Source: Chthoniobacterales bacterium
GTDB taxonomy: Bacteria > Verrucomicrobiota > Verrucomicrobiia > Chthoniobacterales > UBA10450
Direction: 5' to 3'
Length of the DNA: 23,144 bases
NCBI GenBank assembly: GCA_013812515.1
Contig: JACCTI010000060.1
Span: 1 to 23,144 of the forward strand
The notes below the pieces were generated by a model that made no database searches, was not told where the DNA came from, and saw nothing but the letters and a program-made list of their open reading frames with translations. Positions 1-8,181 of the stretch are shown piece after piece. Each line of letters starts with the position of its first letter. Within the stretch, counting starts at the first letter, position 1. A program made the position numbers and the translations under genes.

Positions 1-747
1 GAAGTCTTCGCCAATGCCTTCCACGGCCCAGCTGCCAGCCTCGACGAGTTGTCTGGTCTTGACGTACTCGTAGAGGATTGAGCCTTCCGGATCGGCCAGG
101 ATCATCTCCACCCCGCGGCGTGGGCGAACGCGGTTGAAGAAGCGGCTCAGTCCCGTGATTGTTCCACCCGAACCGACACCAACGACGCAGGCATCGACGT
201 CATGGCGCATCTGCTCCCAAATTTCCGGACCAGTGGAACGTTCGTGCGCTTCCGGATTCGCCGGGTTGCTAAACTGATTCACGTAATATGCGCCGGGGAT
301 CTCGGCCGCGAGACGGGCTGCGACGTCCTGGTAGTACTCGGGATGGCCGCGCATGACGTCGGAGCGGACAATCCGCACTTCGGCCCCGAGCGCCCGCACA
401 TGCGAAATTTTCTCCTGCGACATCTTGTCGGGAATAACGAGGATGATCCGGTAGCCTTTCGCCGAAGCAATCAGTGCGAGGCCGAGGCCGGTGTTGCCGG
501 CCGTGGCTTCAATGATTGTGCCCCCCGGCTGCAACAAACCTTCGCGCTCCGCGGCTTCGATCATCGCAAGCGCAACGCGATCCTTGATCGAGCCGGTCGG
601 GTTCTGATTTTCCAGTTTTAAGAAGAGCTGGCACGGCCCGACATCCATTCGCGTAACCTCGATCAGCGGTGTGTCTCCGATGAGCTGGAGAATGGCTGGA
701 GGCTTTCCGCGGGAGGCTTCAGCGGCGAGGATTTCGGTGGCGAGCAT
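1..747 (-). CDS. PLP-dependent cysteine synthase / cystathionine beta-synthase family (C-terminus beyond window)
   Basis: Fold-type II PLP enzyme that joins sulfide or homocysteine to an activated serine in the cytoplasm. Translating the minus strand from ATG 747-745 gives 249 residues running off the window edge. Visible motifs are PTGSIKDR at about 50-57, with Lys55 as the expected Schiff-base lysine, TAGNTG at about 82-87 (substrate loop, usually TSGNTG) and GVGSGGTITG at about 190-199 (phosphate cradle). The stretches ADPEGSIL and VEGIGEDF are more like cystathionine beta-synthase than classical CysK, so the substrate is uncertain, and any C-terminal regulatory CBS domains would lie outside the window. 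The start is one base after the stop of the upstream aspartyl-protease gene (TAAGATG), so it is probably co-transcribed and translationally coupled. Family assignment is firm; the exact reaction is inferred. Confidence 0.9.
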   Translation of the reverse strand, partial: MLATEILAAEASRGKPPAILQLIGDTPLIEVTRMDVGPCQLFLKLENQNPTGSIKDRVALAMIEAAEREGLLQPGGTIIEATAGNTGLGLALIASAKGYRIILVIPDKMSQEKISHVRALGAEVRIVRSDVMRGHPEYYQDVAARLAAEIPGAYYVNQFSNPANPEAHERSTGPEIWEQMRHDVDACVVGVGSGGTITGLSRFFNRVRPRRGVEMILADPEGSILYEYVKTRQLVEAGSWAVEGIGEDF

Positions 748-748
748 C

Positions 749-1600
749 TTATTCGAGCCGGAACGATTCGTTAGGGTAATCAATTACCACCTTATAGTTT
801 CGCAGAAAATTGTAACCTACGATTCCATCCAATTTGGCACCGGCCACGGTGCTCAGCATGGCAAGGAACTCGCCGATCACGACGTGGACGTCGCGCAGCT
901 CGGCGCGGCCGACTCGCAATGAAGAGACCTGTGCCGCCGTCAGTTGAATTTGCGCACCGCCAGTCGTGGCCGCGCCAAACGGGAACGGCTGCAAATGAAG
1001 CGCGCGCGCGAGTTCCGGAGAAATGGCGGTGGTCGAAGTGCCGGTATCGATGGCGAACTGAAAGGGGCCGCGATCACTCACGAAAGTCTCAATCAGGATC
1101 AGCGGCTTGGAAGGATGCGCGAGCCGCATCGAGAGCTCCGTTCCCCGCGGAGGTCCGAACTGCTCCACGCGGCAGGGATCATGGACCCTGAGTTCCAAAG
1201 CGTGAAAATCGAGCGAGAGACGGAAATGCTTGAGGAAATTGTAGCCGAGGTCACCATCGAGCTGCGCTCCGACGGCGCGGCCGATCATGCTCAAATCGGT
1301 AATCCCGACATCGATGTTCTCCCGCCGGACATCGCCGAGCGCAATCGAATCCACATTCGCCAGAAGCACATCGACTGCGCCGCCGGCCGTATGTCCCTGC
1401 TTCGAGCCGATGCTCTTGACCGCAAGCGAATTTGCGAGTTCCGGCGCGAGCAACGATGTGCCGGCTCCGGTATCGAGAATAAATTCAAACGGCCCGTGAT
1501 CGTTCACGCGAACCGGAACGAGGATCAGAGGCTGCGCACCGCCCGCGAGACGAAATCTAACCGTACCTGAAGTGGCCGCCGCCAGCGTCGCCGAGCTCAT
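749..1600 (-). CDS. Tandem retropepsin-like aspartyl protease-family protein
   Basis: A 283-residue protein made of two similar halves, each a clan AA (retropepsin-like) aspartyl protease domain. Half one has ILDTGAGTS at about 41-49 and LDGDLGYNFL at about 114-123. Half two has AIDTGTSTT at about 183-191 and LDGIVGYNFL at about 257-266. Both keep the catalytic Asp-Thr-Gly. The duplication would give a pepsin-like pseudo-dimer in one chain, unlike single-domain bacterial relatives that must dimerise. No signal peptide is evident at this start, although the preceding gene product is exported. It begins 9 bases after the thioredoxin-like gene stop and ends one base before the PLP enzyme. The substrate is unknown. 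The domain call is strong; active proteolysis is inferred. Confidence 0.85.
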   Translation of the reverse strand: MSSATLAAATSGTVRFRLAGGAQPLILVPVRVNDHGPFEFILDTGAGTSLLAPELANSLAVKSIGSKQGHTAGGAVDVLLANVDSIALGDVRRENIDVGITDLSMIGRAVGAQLDGDLGYNFLKHFRLSLDFHALELRVHDPCRVEQFGPPRGTELSMRLAHPSKPLILIETFVSDRGPFQFAIDTGTSTTAISPELARALHLQPFPFGAATTGGAQIQLTAAQVSSLRVGRAELRDVHVVIGEFLAMLSTVAGAKLDGIVGYNFLRNYKVVIDYPNESFRLE

Positions 1601-1609
1601 TTGCGCTCT

Positions 1610-2122
1610 TCAATTTGTCGCCGTCTCGCTTGAGTGTGACCACTCGGAATTGCTGTCCTTCAGAAATTGTTGCAGCACCGGGAAGCTCACTTCGCCATAG
1701 TTCAAGGCATAACGAAGATCACCGCCCTTGTAAATCCAGGTGGTTGGAATCCAGCTCACGGGCAAATCGAGAAAGCGCTTGATCTTATCGTCGCCGCGAC
1801 GCGGACCGGAATCGGCCACGATTGTGACATTCGGTTGATCGCCGATTTGGAACTTCTTCAGCATGGCGCGCCCATCTTCGCCAGCGTTCCAAATTGAGAC
1901 GAAAAAGAACTTCGTCTCCGGGTTCTCAGCGATCATCTTCGACCAGCCGCCGCTCTTCATCTCCGCCTGGCAATTCGAACACCACGGGGCCCAAAGATGG
2001 ACAACGCTCAGGCCGGGCGCCTTGACCGCTTCCGCGACCTGCTGCTCCGCTGGGGAAGCCGCATAGAGCAGCGGCGAAATTGCCGCGCATGAGAGGAGAA
2101 GAATGCGGAGAAACTTGCTCAT
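1610..2122 (-). CDS. Exported thioredoxin-like (TlpA/ResA-type) protein
   Basis: A 170-residue envelope thioredoxin-fold protein. The reading frame is open upstream to 2365, but ATG 2122-2120 is chosen because it has a strong GGAGG seven bases upstream and immediately begins a signal peptide (MSKF, hydrophobic LRILLLSCAAISPLLYA, then AASP). The mature part carries WAPWCSNC with redox cysteines at about 48 and 51, and the conserved cis-proline region WIPTT at about 125-129. The dipeptide between the cysteines is Ser-Asn rather than the common Gly-Pro. The likely role is thiol-disulfide exchange in the periplasm, with unknown partners. It is the first gene of a minus-strand unit with the aspartyl-protease and PLP-synthase genes. 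Confidence 0.85.
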   Translation of the reverse strand: MSKFLRILLLSCAAISPLLYAASPAEQQVAEAVKAPGLSVVHLWAPWCSNCQAEMKSGGWSKMIAENPETKFFFVSIWNAGEDGRAMLKKFQIGDQPNVTIVADSGPRRGDDKIKRFLDLPVSWIPTTWIYKGGDLRYALNYGEVSFPVLQQFLKDSNSEWSHSSETATN

Positions 2123-2129
2123 GGCGACA

Positions 2130-2134
2130 CCTCC
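2130..2134 (-). promoter_or_regulatory. Shine-Dalgarno site deciding the thioredoxin-like start
   Basis: On the minus strand this reads GGAGG, seven bases before ATG 2122-2120. It supports the internal start over the 81-residue upstream extension of the same frame, which lacks a signal peptide at its own N-terminus. Confidence 0.75.
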
Positions 2135-2266
2135 AAGCGACACGATTTCCGCGAAGCCGTCAACTTGCCTGCTCTCCATCTGGCAGAACTGTAGAGAACG
2201 CGTGTCCGATTTTCTAAGAGGCGAGCTTTGGCACGATTCGCAGGGATACGCACTGCCGTGCCTTAG

Positions 2267-2295
2267 TTGACCTGCACTTGGAACATGACTAATGT
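2267..2295 (+). promoter_or_regulatory. Candidate sigma70-type promoter for rpsA
   Basis: TTGACC at 2267-2272 and TAATGT at 2290-2295 are separated by 17 bases. The -35 box matches consensus 5 of 6, the -10 box only 3 of 6. It would give a 5' leader of roughly 85 bases before the rpsA start at 2386. The whole divergent gap 2123-2385 holds this site and otherwise nothing I recognise. Confidence 0.4.
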
Positions 2296-2385
2296 TCAAC
2301 CCCTTTCTGCGGGAAAGCACGGCGATTGGCGCCGACGCTTCGACAGGAAACCGGCCGCGCGCCACCAGGAAAAACAGGAACCGTT

Positions 2386-4065
2386 ATGCCACAAATGCAG
2401 GAACTGCTCGCGAAGTCCTTTCGCGAATTCAAGGAAGGAAGCATCGTCAAGGGGCGCGTCCTCGAAATCCGGCCCCGCGAAGTCCTGGTGGACATCGGTT
2501 ACAAATCGGAAGGCATCATTCCGGCGCACGAGTTCGATGACATCGACTTGATGGAAGTGGGGGAGGAAGTGGAGGTCCTGCTCGAGCGGCTCGAGAACGA
2601 TGAAGGCATGGTCATTCTCTCGAAAGAGAAGGCCGCTTACCGCCAGAACTGGAACAAAATCGCGAGCGTCTTCGCCGGCGACGGGTTGATCAAAGGCAAA
2701 GTGAAGTCCGTGGTCAAAGGCGGCCTGATGGTGAACATCGGCGTCGAGGCGTTTCTGCCCGCATCGCAAATCGACATCATTCCGCCGAAAGATTTGCAGC
2801 AGTTCGTCGGCAACACCTACGACTTCAAGATTGTTAAGATCAACGACGACCGGAAGAACGTCGTCCTCAGCCGCCGCGAACTGATCGAGCAGGAGCGAAG
2901 CGAGAAGCGCCAGAAATTCATCGAGAGCGTGAAAGTCGGCGATATGGTGAAGGGCTACGTCAAAAACCTGACCGACTTCGGCGCGTTCATCGATTTGGAT
3001 GGCATGGACGGTTTGCTCCACATCACGGACATGACGTGGGGCCGGCTCGGGCATCCGAGCGAGTTACTCAAGGTGGGCCAGCCGCTGGAAGTGGTGGTTT
3101 TGGACATCAACAAAGAGAAAGAGCGCGTCTCGCTCGGCCTGAAACAGACGCAGAAGAACCCGTGGGATCAGATCGAAGAACGGTTCCCCGCTGGTCAGCG
3201 CGTCAAAGGCACGATCACGAACCTGGTTCCGTACGGCGCCTTTGTGGAATTGGAAGATGGTGTCGAGGGGCTGATCCACGTTTCCGAGTTGTCCTGGACC
3301 AAGCGCATCATGCGTCCCTCCGACGTGCTCACGCAGGGCCAAGCGGTCGAAGCCGTCGTCCTCGGCGTGAACAAGGAAGAACAGAAGATCTCGTTAGGCT
3401 TGCGCCAGCTGGAAGCTAATCCTTGGGACGAGATCGAGAAGAAGTTCACGATCGGCAGCATGGTGAAAGGCCAGATCCGTAACATGACCGCATATGGCGC
3501 GTTCGTGGAACTGGAGGATGGAATCGACGGGATGATCCACGTCTCGGATTTGAGCTGGACCCGGAAGATCAATCATCCCTCAGAAGTCTTTAAGAAGAAC
3601 GATGAGGTCGAGGCAGAGGTCATCGACATCGACAAAACCAACCAGCGCATCAGCCTTGGTATCAAACAGCTGAGCGACGATCCCTGGAAGGAGATCGATC
3701 GGAAGTACAAGATCGGCGATCTGGTCACCGGGAAAGTAACGAAACTGGCGAGCTTTGGTGCGTTCGTGCAGTTGCAGGATGAGATCGACGGCCTCGTGCA
3801 CATCTCACAGCTGAGCGAAGACCACGTCGCGAAGGTGAAGGACTTCCTCAAAGTCGGCCAGGAAGTGGAAGCGCGTGTAATCAAGGTCGACAAAGTCGAG
3901 CGTCGCATCGGCCTCTCGATTAAGGCAGCGAACTACTCCGAGGAAGAGCTCAAGCGCGAATCCGAAGCCTTCGACAACTTACGTCCGGGCGAAGACATGG
4001 TTGGCTTGGAGAAGGCGTTCGAAGCGGCCGAGGAAGATTACCGGCCGGGGCAGGGCAGGAGATAG
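2386..4065 (+). CDS. rpsA: 30S ribosomal protein S1
   Basis: Protein S1 recruits and unfolds mRNA on the 30S subunit. The chosen start ATG 2386 gives 559 residues, close to the 557 of E. coli; the frame is open 20 codons upstream, but ATG 2386 has AGGAA five bases ahead and MPQMQELL matches a normal S1 N-terminus. Six S1/OB-fold repeats are visible at about 18-80, 98-163, 185-253, 269-339, 356-426 and 443-513. Repeats 1 and 2 are divergent, as in ribosome-binding S1 domains, and repeats 3-6 carry the RNA-binding pattern with GAF and a LxHxS/T motif (for example YGAFVELEDG and LIHVSELSW). A charged tail closes the protein. It is monocistronic here, divergent from the thioredoxin-like unit and followed by a RAYT remnant. 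Confidence 0.97.
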   Translation: MPQMQELLAKSFREFKEGSIVKGRVLEIRPREVLVDIGYKSEGIIPAHEFDDIDLMEVGEEVEVLLERLENDEGMVILSKEKAAYRQNWNKIASVFAGDGLIKGKVKSVVKGGLMVNIGVEAFLPASQIDIIPPKDLQQFVGNTYDFKIVKINDDRKNVVLSRRELIEQERSEKRQKFIESVKVGDMVKGYVKNLTDFGAFIDLDGMDGLLHITDMTWGRLGHPSELLKVGQPLEVVVLDINKEKERVSLGLKQTQKNPWDQIEERFPAGQRVKGTITNLVPYGAFVELEDGVEGLIHVSELSWTKRIMRPSDVLTQGQAVEAVVLGVNKEEQKISLGLRQLEANPWDEIEKKFTIGSMVKGQIRNMTAYGAFVELEDGIDGMIHVSDLSWTRKINHPSEVFKKNDEVEAEVIDIDKTNQRISLGIKQLSDDPWKEIDRKYKIGDLVTGKVTKLASFGAFVQLQDEIDGLVHISQLSEDHVAKVKDFLKVGQEVEARVIKVDKVERRIGLSIKAANYSEEELKRESEAFDNLRPGEDMVGLEKAFEAAEEDYRPGQGRR

Positions 4066-4079
4066 GCGGAGCGGCGGTT

Positions 4080-4145
4080 TTGTAGGAGGTCTGTGTCAAC
4101 GCCAACCCGCTAAGACTTTCGCCTTGGCGTTTCGCAGAACTACAA
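4080..4145 (+). repeat. REP-like hairpin unit, left of RAYT remnant
   Basis: This 66-bp unit begins TTGTAG and ends CTACAA. Inside, AACGCCAA (4098-4105) pairs perfectly with TTGGCGTT (4124-4131). It shares GTCTGTGTCA (4089-4098) and GGCGTTTCGCAGAA (4126-4139) with the unit at 4630-4680, in the same order and orientation. It sits between the rpsA stop and the transposase remnant, as REP sequences do around RAYT genes. It may also help end rpsA transcription, although no T-tract follows. Confidence 0.7.
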
Positions 4146-4152
4146 TTGCAGA

Positions 4153-4635
4153 ATGGCGCGCCCGTCGCGTATTCCCGACTGGCTAGCGTGGGAACAGACT
4201 ACGGTCTATTTTGTTACCTTCTGCGCGCAGAAGCGGAAATCCGTCCTGGCGAATCCCAGAGCCTGGGAGCTTTGTCTCAATATTCTTAAGCGCCTTGATC
4301 ACTGGCATGTGTTCGCGGCCATTGCGATGCCCGATCACTTGGACCTTCTTGCAGCTCCGCTAGACCCGGGAGGATCAGTCGCCGCTTTCTCGAAGTGGTT
4401 CAAACGCTGGTTCAAGGTGGAATATTGTAGATCGCCTGTATCAAACGGCGAAGGCGCACATGAGATGACCTCGCGATGGCAGGAGGGCTGTTTTGCTCGC
4501 TTGCTCTGATCCGATGAATCGCTCTCTGACAAATGGGAGTATCTCCGCCAGAACCCAGTTCGCGCCGGGTCGGTATCAGAGCCTGAAGATTGGCCCTACA
4601 AATTCGCGTTCAACTCGGCCGAAGCGAAATTGTAG
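4153..4635 (+). pseudogene. REP-associated tyrosine transposase (RAYT), broken by an in-frame stop
   Basis: Y1/HUH-family transposase of the RAYT type, which acts on single-stranded REP hairpins. The frame from ATG 4153 gives 118 residues, including TVYFVTFCAQKR near the N-terminus, AMPDHLDLL where the HUH motif is expected, and WQEGCFARLL, then stops at TGA 4507-4509. Reading on in the same frame gives SDESLSDKWEYLRQNPVRAG and EPEDWPYKF, the normal RAYT C-terminus, to TAG 4633-4635. The break is therefore a single nonsense change (probably CGA Arg to TGA), not a frameshift. The HUH motif reads HLD instead of HLH, a second sign of inactivity. The terminal TAG lies inside the right hairpin unit. 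The family call is confident; function is presumed lost. Confidence 0.87.
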
Positions 4636-4680
4636 GGCGTCTGTGTCAGACGCCAGGCGTTTCGCAGAAACGCCCTGCAA
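4630..4680 (+). repeat. REP-like double hairpin, right of RAYT remnant
   Basis: This 51-bp unit begins TTGTAG and ends CTGCAA. It contains two perfect 8-bp stems with 3-base loops: GGCGTCTG (4636-4643) with CAGACGCC (4647-4654), and GGCGTTTC (4656-4663) with GAAACGCC (4667-4674). Core words are shared with the left unit at 4080-4145. It abuts the asnS stop codon (4684-4682), so it may also serve as the 3' end structure of the asnS message. Confidence 0.8.
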
Positions 4681-4681
4681 G

Positions 4682-6070
4682 CTAGAACTCGGCGCTGCCC
4701 GGAGTCCGCGCGAAGGGAATGACATCCCGGATATTTGGAACGCCGGTCACAAACATGAGCATGCGCTCGAACCCGAGGCCAAAGCCCGCATGTGGCACCG
4801 TCCCGTAGCGTCGCAGGTCCAGGTACCATTTGTAATCCGCCGGGTCTAACCCGTGCCGGCGCATGTTTGCTTCGAGCCCATCGAGACGCTCTTCGCGCTG
4901 GCTGCCACCCACGATCTCGCCAATTCCCGGGACGAGCACATCCATCGCCGTGACCGTTTTCCCGTCGTCGTTCAGCCGCATGTAGAACGGCTTAATCTCC
5001 TTCGGATAATTGAAGACCGTCACCGGACACTTGAAGTGCTTTTCCGTGAGCCAGCGCTCGTGCTCCGATTGCAGGTTTGTTCCGTATTCCACCGGGAACT
5101 CGAAACTCTGCCCGTTCGCGCGCAGCAACTCCACCGCTTCCGTGTAGCTGATGCGCTGAAAGGGCCGATCCAGCACGAAATCCAGCCGCGCAATGAGCCC
5201 CTTGTCGACAAACTTACCGAACAGCTCGATTTCCTCGGGGCAATTCACGCGCACGTCCCGGATCAAATATTTTACGAGCTCCTCCGCGACATCCATGTTC
5301 CCGTTCAAGTCGCAAAACGCCATCTCAGGCTCGATCATCCAGAACTCGTTCGCGTGTCGCGACGTATTCGAGTTCTCCGCGCGAAACGTGGGCCCGAACG
5401 TGTAGACCTTCGATAACGCACAAGCGAAAGCCTCCGCTTCCAGTTGCCCGCTGACGGTCAGGAAAGTGGAACGGGCAAAGAAATCGCGCGCGTAGTCAAT
5501 CTCACCGTCTCCAGTTCGCGGCGGATTTTTCGCGTCGATCGTCGTGATGCGAAATAGCTCACCGGCGCCTTCGCAATCACTGCCGGTGATGATGGGCGTG
5601 TGCACATAGACGAAGCCGCGCTCCTGGAAGAACTGGTGAACCGCGAAAGCCAATCGGCTGCGCACGCGAAAGACCGAACCGAAAAGATTGGAGCGCGGTC
5701 GCAGATGTGCAATTTCCCGGAGGAACTCCGGCGTATGGCCCTTCTTTTGGAGCGGGTAACTGTCATCGGATGGGCCGACGATCGTCAGCTCATCCGCGAT
5801 CACTTCCCAGGTCTGCCCCTTACCTTGCGAAGGGACTAATTTTCCGCGCACCTCCACTGACGCGCCCGTGACGAGCCGCTGCACGTCGAGGTAGTTCGGG
5901 AGCGAATCCTGTGCGATGACCTGCAAGCTGCGCAGGGACGATCCGTCGTTCAGCTCGATGAATGAAAACGCCTTCGAGTCGCGCCGTGTCCGGACCCAGC
6001 CCTGCACCCGGACGTCGTCGCGCGGCGCTGAACTGGCCAGTGCTTCCTTGACTGAAAGGGCCGGGATCAT
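4682..6070 (-). CDS. asnS: Asparaginyl-tRNA synthetase
   Basis: A class IIb aminoacyl-tRNA synthetase charging tRNA-Asn in the cytoplasm. It has 462 residues, against 466 in E. coli. An N-terminal OB-fold anticodon-binding domain spans about 18-100 (VQGWVRTRRDSK at 22-33). The catalytic domain has motif 2 FRAENSNTSRHANEF at about 229-243 and motif 3 GFGLGFERML at about 429-438. The absence of the archaeal-type AspRS features and the AENSNTSRH motif favour AsnRS over AspRS. ATG 6070 lies 6 bases after the speA stop, so the two are probably co-transcribed from the speA promoter region. The gene ends directly against the REP-like unit. Confidence 0.96.
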   Translation of the reverse strand: MIPALSVKEALASSAPRDDVRVQGWVRTRRDSKAFSFIELNDGSSLRSLQVIAQDSLPNYLDVQRLVTGASVEVRGKLVPSQGKGQTWEVIADELTIVGPSDDSYPLQKKGHTPEFLREIAHLRPRSNLFGSVFRVRSRLAFAVHQFFQERGFVYVHTPIITGSDCEGAGELFRITTIDAKNPPRTGDGEIDYARDFFARSTFLTVSGQLEAEAFACALSKVYTFGPTFRAENSNTSRHANEFWMIEPEMAFCDLNGNMDVAEELVKYLIRDVRVNCPEEIELFGKFVDKGLIARLDFVLDRPFQRISYTEAVELLRANGQSFEFPVEYGTNLQSEHERWLTEKHFKCPVTVFNYPKEIKPFYMRLNDDGKTVTAMDVLVPGIGEIVGGSQREERLDGLEANMRRHGLDPADYKWYLDLRRYGTVPHAGFGLGFERMLMFVTGVPNIRDVIPFARTPGSAEF

Positions 6071-6076
6071 CCGGCT

Positions 6077-8071
6077 TTAAAGCAAGACGGGCTCAGAACC
6101 GTTGCTCGAAGGGACAGACGCCGTTTTCTCGCCTAACGAGAGATACGTGTACTCCTGTAACCCGCGCTCGTAATCCGCCAGGAGCTTCATCGCATCGTTC
6201 GGCTTCAGGCGATCGCTCTTAATCGCAGCATCCACCTGCAACTTCACGAGCCGCATCAGCTCGATCTTGTCCCACTGAGTTAAGGCGAGGACCTCGCCGA
6301 TCGTGCTGCCTTCGATGACTTCTTCGATGTACCAACCTGACTCTTCGTCGGGGTCGAGGAAGATGTGCACCTCGGTCACACGACCGAAGAGGTTGTGCAG
6401 GTCGCCCATGATGTCCTGGTAGGCGCCCACCATGAAAACGCCGAGGTAATACATTTCTCCCGCAACGATTTTGTGCAGCGGCAGTGTCTCACGCACGTCC
6501 TGCAGATCGATGAACTTAGAGATTTTTCCGTCGGAATCGCAGGTGATATCGACCATCGTGCCGTTCCGTTCCGGCGGCGTATTGAGCCGGTGAATCGGCA
6601 TGATCGGAAACAACTGCCCCAGGGCCCAATGGTCGAGGAGCGACTGGAAAACGGAAAAATTGCAGATGTACTGATCACTCAGCGACGTCTCTAGTTCCTT
6701 CACTTCCTCCGGCACGTAACGCAGTCCGCGATGAAGTGAAACAATCTGCTCCGCTATCTGCCAATAGACGGTCTCGAGTTTCGCTTTGCTCTCCAAATCG
6801 AGCAGACCGAGCGAGAACATCTGCTGCGCTTCTTCCTTGATCTGCTGCGCATCGTGCAAACTTTCGCGCCGGTTATTGCGACGCAGCTTCTGTTGCAGGT
6901 CGAGGATGTCGCGGACGAGCTTATGGTCTGTCTCCAGCGGCGGAACTCTCGCGCTGACCGCGTTTTTCTCGATCGAGCCAAACGCTTCCACGACGAGGAC
7001 GGAATGATGCGCGACAATCGCGCGGCCGCCTTCACTCACGATGGCCGGATGCGCGACGCCTTCTGAGTCGCACACATCCATGATGTTCCAGACCACGTCG
7101 TTGGCGTATTCCTGGAGCGAGTAATTCGTCGAGCTGTCGAAGCTGGTGCGCGATCCATCGTAGTCGACCCCGAGCCCGCCGCCGACATCGAGATACCCCA
7201 GCGCGTGGCCGAGCTTGGCGAGTTTCGCGTAATAGCGCGCGGCTTCGCGCACCGCGCGTTTGATCGTGGAAATGTCCGGAACCTGCGAGCCGACGTGGAA
7301 GTGGACGAGCTTCAGGCAATGCGAGAGGCCCTCCTTTTTCAGCAGCTCACTGGCCGCGACGAGATTGGCCGTGTCTAAACCAAACTTCGCATCTTCGCCT
7401 CCGCTCGTGGTCCATTTGCCGGAACCTTTGCTGTGCAGGCGCACGCGGATACCGATGTGCGGCTCGACGCCCATCTCCTTTGCGATCCGAACCGTTTGTT
7501 GCAGCTCCTCGATTTTTTCTACGACAATAATGATCGACTTGCCCAGGCGTCGTCCCATCATCGCGGAGCGGACATACGCGCGATCCTTGTAGCCGTTGCA
7601 GATGATCAAGCTCTCGAGATCCTTGTGCATCGCGAGCGCCGCGATGAGCTCCGGTTTGGAGCCGGCTTCCAACCCGAAATGGAACTCCTGGCCGGCGTCC
7701 ACGATTTCCTCGATGACTTCGCGGAGCTGATTGACCTTGATCGGGAAGACGCCGCGGTAGTGGTTCAGGTATCCGAATTCGTTCATCGCGCTTTGAAAAG
7801 CGCGGTTCACAGACTGGACCCGGTGCCGCAATAAATCCTGGAAACGGATCACGAGCGGAAAACCGAGCCCGCGCTCGCGCGCCTCCTGCACCACCTCGAG
7901 AATGTCGATCGAGCCTCCGCCCTCGAGCAGCGGCCGAACTTCCGCGTTGCCGGTCGCGTTGACGGTGAAATAGCCCGAGCCCCAGCCTTCCACGTTATAA
8001 GTGGAAATCGCGGCCTCAACGTCCCATTCGGTCTTCGGTTTTTCGATCACAGCGCCCAACGTAATTCGCAT
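6077..8071 (-). CDS. speA: Biosynthetic arginine decarboxylase
   Basis: PLP-dependent enzyme converting arginine to agmatine, the first step of the arginine route to polyamines. From ATG 8071 it has 664 residues, close to the usual 630-660. Visible motifs are VFPIKVNQ with the PLP lysine at about 112, HFHVGSQ at about 257-263 and DVGGGLGVDYDGS at about 295-307, a barrel-type PLP phosphate-binding loop. A GTG at 8104 would add 11 residues, but the extension looks unlike family N-termini, so the ATG is preferred. No clear Shine-Dalgarno precedes either start. It is followed by asnS after 6 bases. It diverges from the DUF151 gene across a 110-bp gap that must hold both promoters. Confidence 0.95.
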   Translation of the reverse strand: MRITLGAVIEKPKTEWDVEAAISTYNVEGWGSGYFTVNATGNAEVRPLLEGGGSIDILEVVQEARERGLGFPLVIRFQDLLRHRVQSVNRAFQSAMNEFGYLNHYRGVFPIKVNQLREVIEEIVDAGQEFHFGLEAGSKPELIAALAMHKDLESLIICNGYKDRAYVRSAMMGRRLGKSIIIVVEKIEELQQTVRIAKEMGVEPHIGIRVRLHSKGSGKWTTSGGEDAKFGLDTANLVAASELLKKEGLSHCLKLVHFHVGSQVPDISTIKRAVREAARYYAKLAKLGHALGYLDVGGGLGVDYDGSRTSFDSSTNYSLQEYANDVVWNIMDVCDSEGVAHPAIVSEGGRAIVAHHSVLVVEAFGSIEKNAVSARVPPLETDHKLVRDILDLQQKLRRNNRRESLHDAQQIKEEAQQMFSLGLLDLESKAKLETVYWQIAEQIVSLHRGLRYVPEEVKELETSLSDQYICNFSVFQSLLDHWALGQLFPIMPIHRLNTPPERNGTMVDITCDSDGKISKFIDLQDVRETLPLHKIVAGEMYYLGVFMVGAYQDIMGDLHNLFGRVTEVHIFLDPDEESGWYIEEVIEGSTIGEVLALTQWDKIELMRLVKLQVDAAIKSDRLKPNDAMKLLADYERGLQEYTYLSLGEKTASVPSSNGSEPVLL

Positions 8072-8181
8072 AATCAGGCAGCGGTTCGAACATGCAAGCT
8101 CCACCGAAAGAATATCCCGCCGGGCCAGTCGAAACGGGGCCTCGCTTGTGTTTCACAGCCGAACCGAATACCATTTGCGCG

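Noticed and set aside
944..1570. 208-codon open frame on the plus strand
   Set aside because: It is antisense to the aspartyl-protease gene, which has clear duplicated DTG motifs; the plus-strand translation is Arg-rich and matches no family.
4507..4509. TGA in the transposase as a possible selenocysteine or programmed read-through site
   Set aside because: The position is an ordinary residue in relatives (expected Arg) and the catalytic HUH motif is also damaged, so simple decay is the better explanation.
4493..4849. 118-codon frame downstream of the RAYT stop, as evidence of a frameshifted transposase
   Set aside because: The RAYT C-terminus continues in the original frame after TGA 4507-4509, so no frameshift is needed; this other frame runs on into asnS antisense.
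8072..8104. GTG start at 8104 for speA
   Set aside because: It adds 11 residues unlike family N-termini; ATG 8071 gives a normal start, although neither has a clear Shine-Dalgarno.
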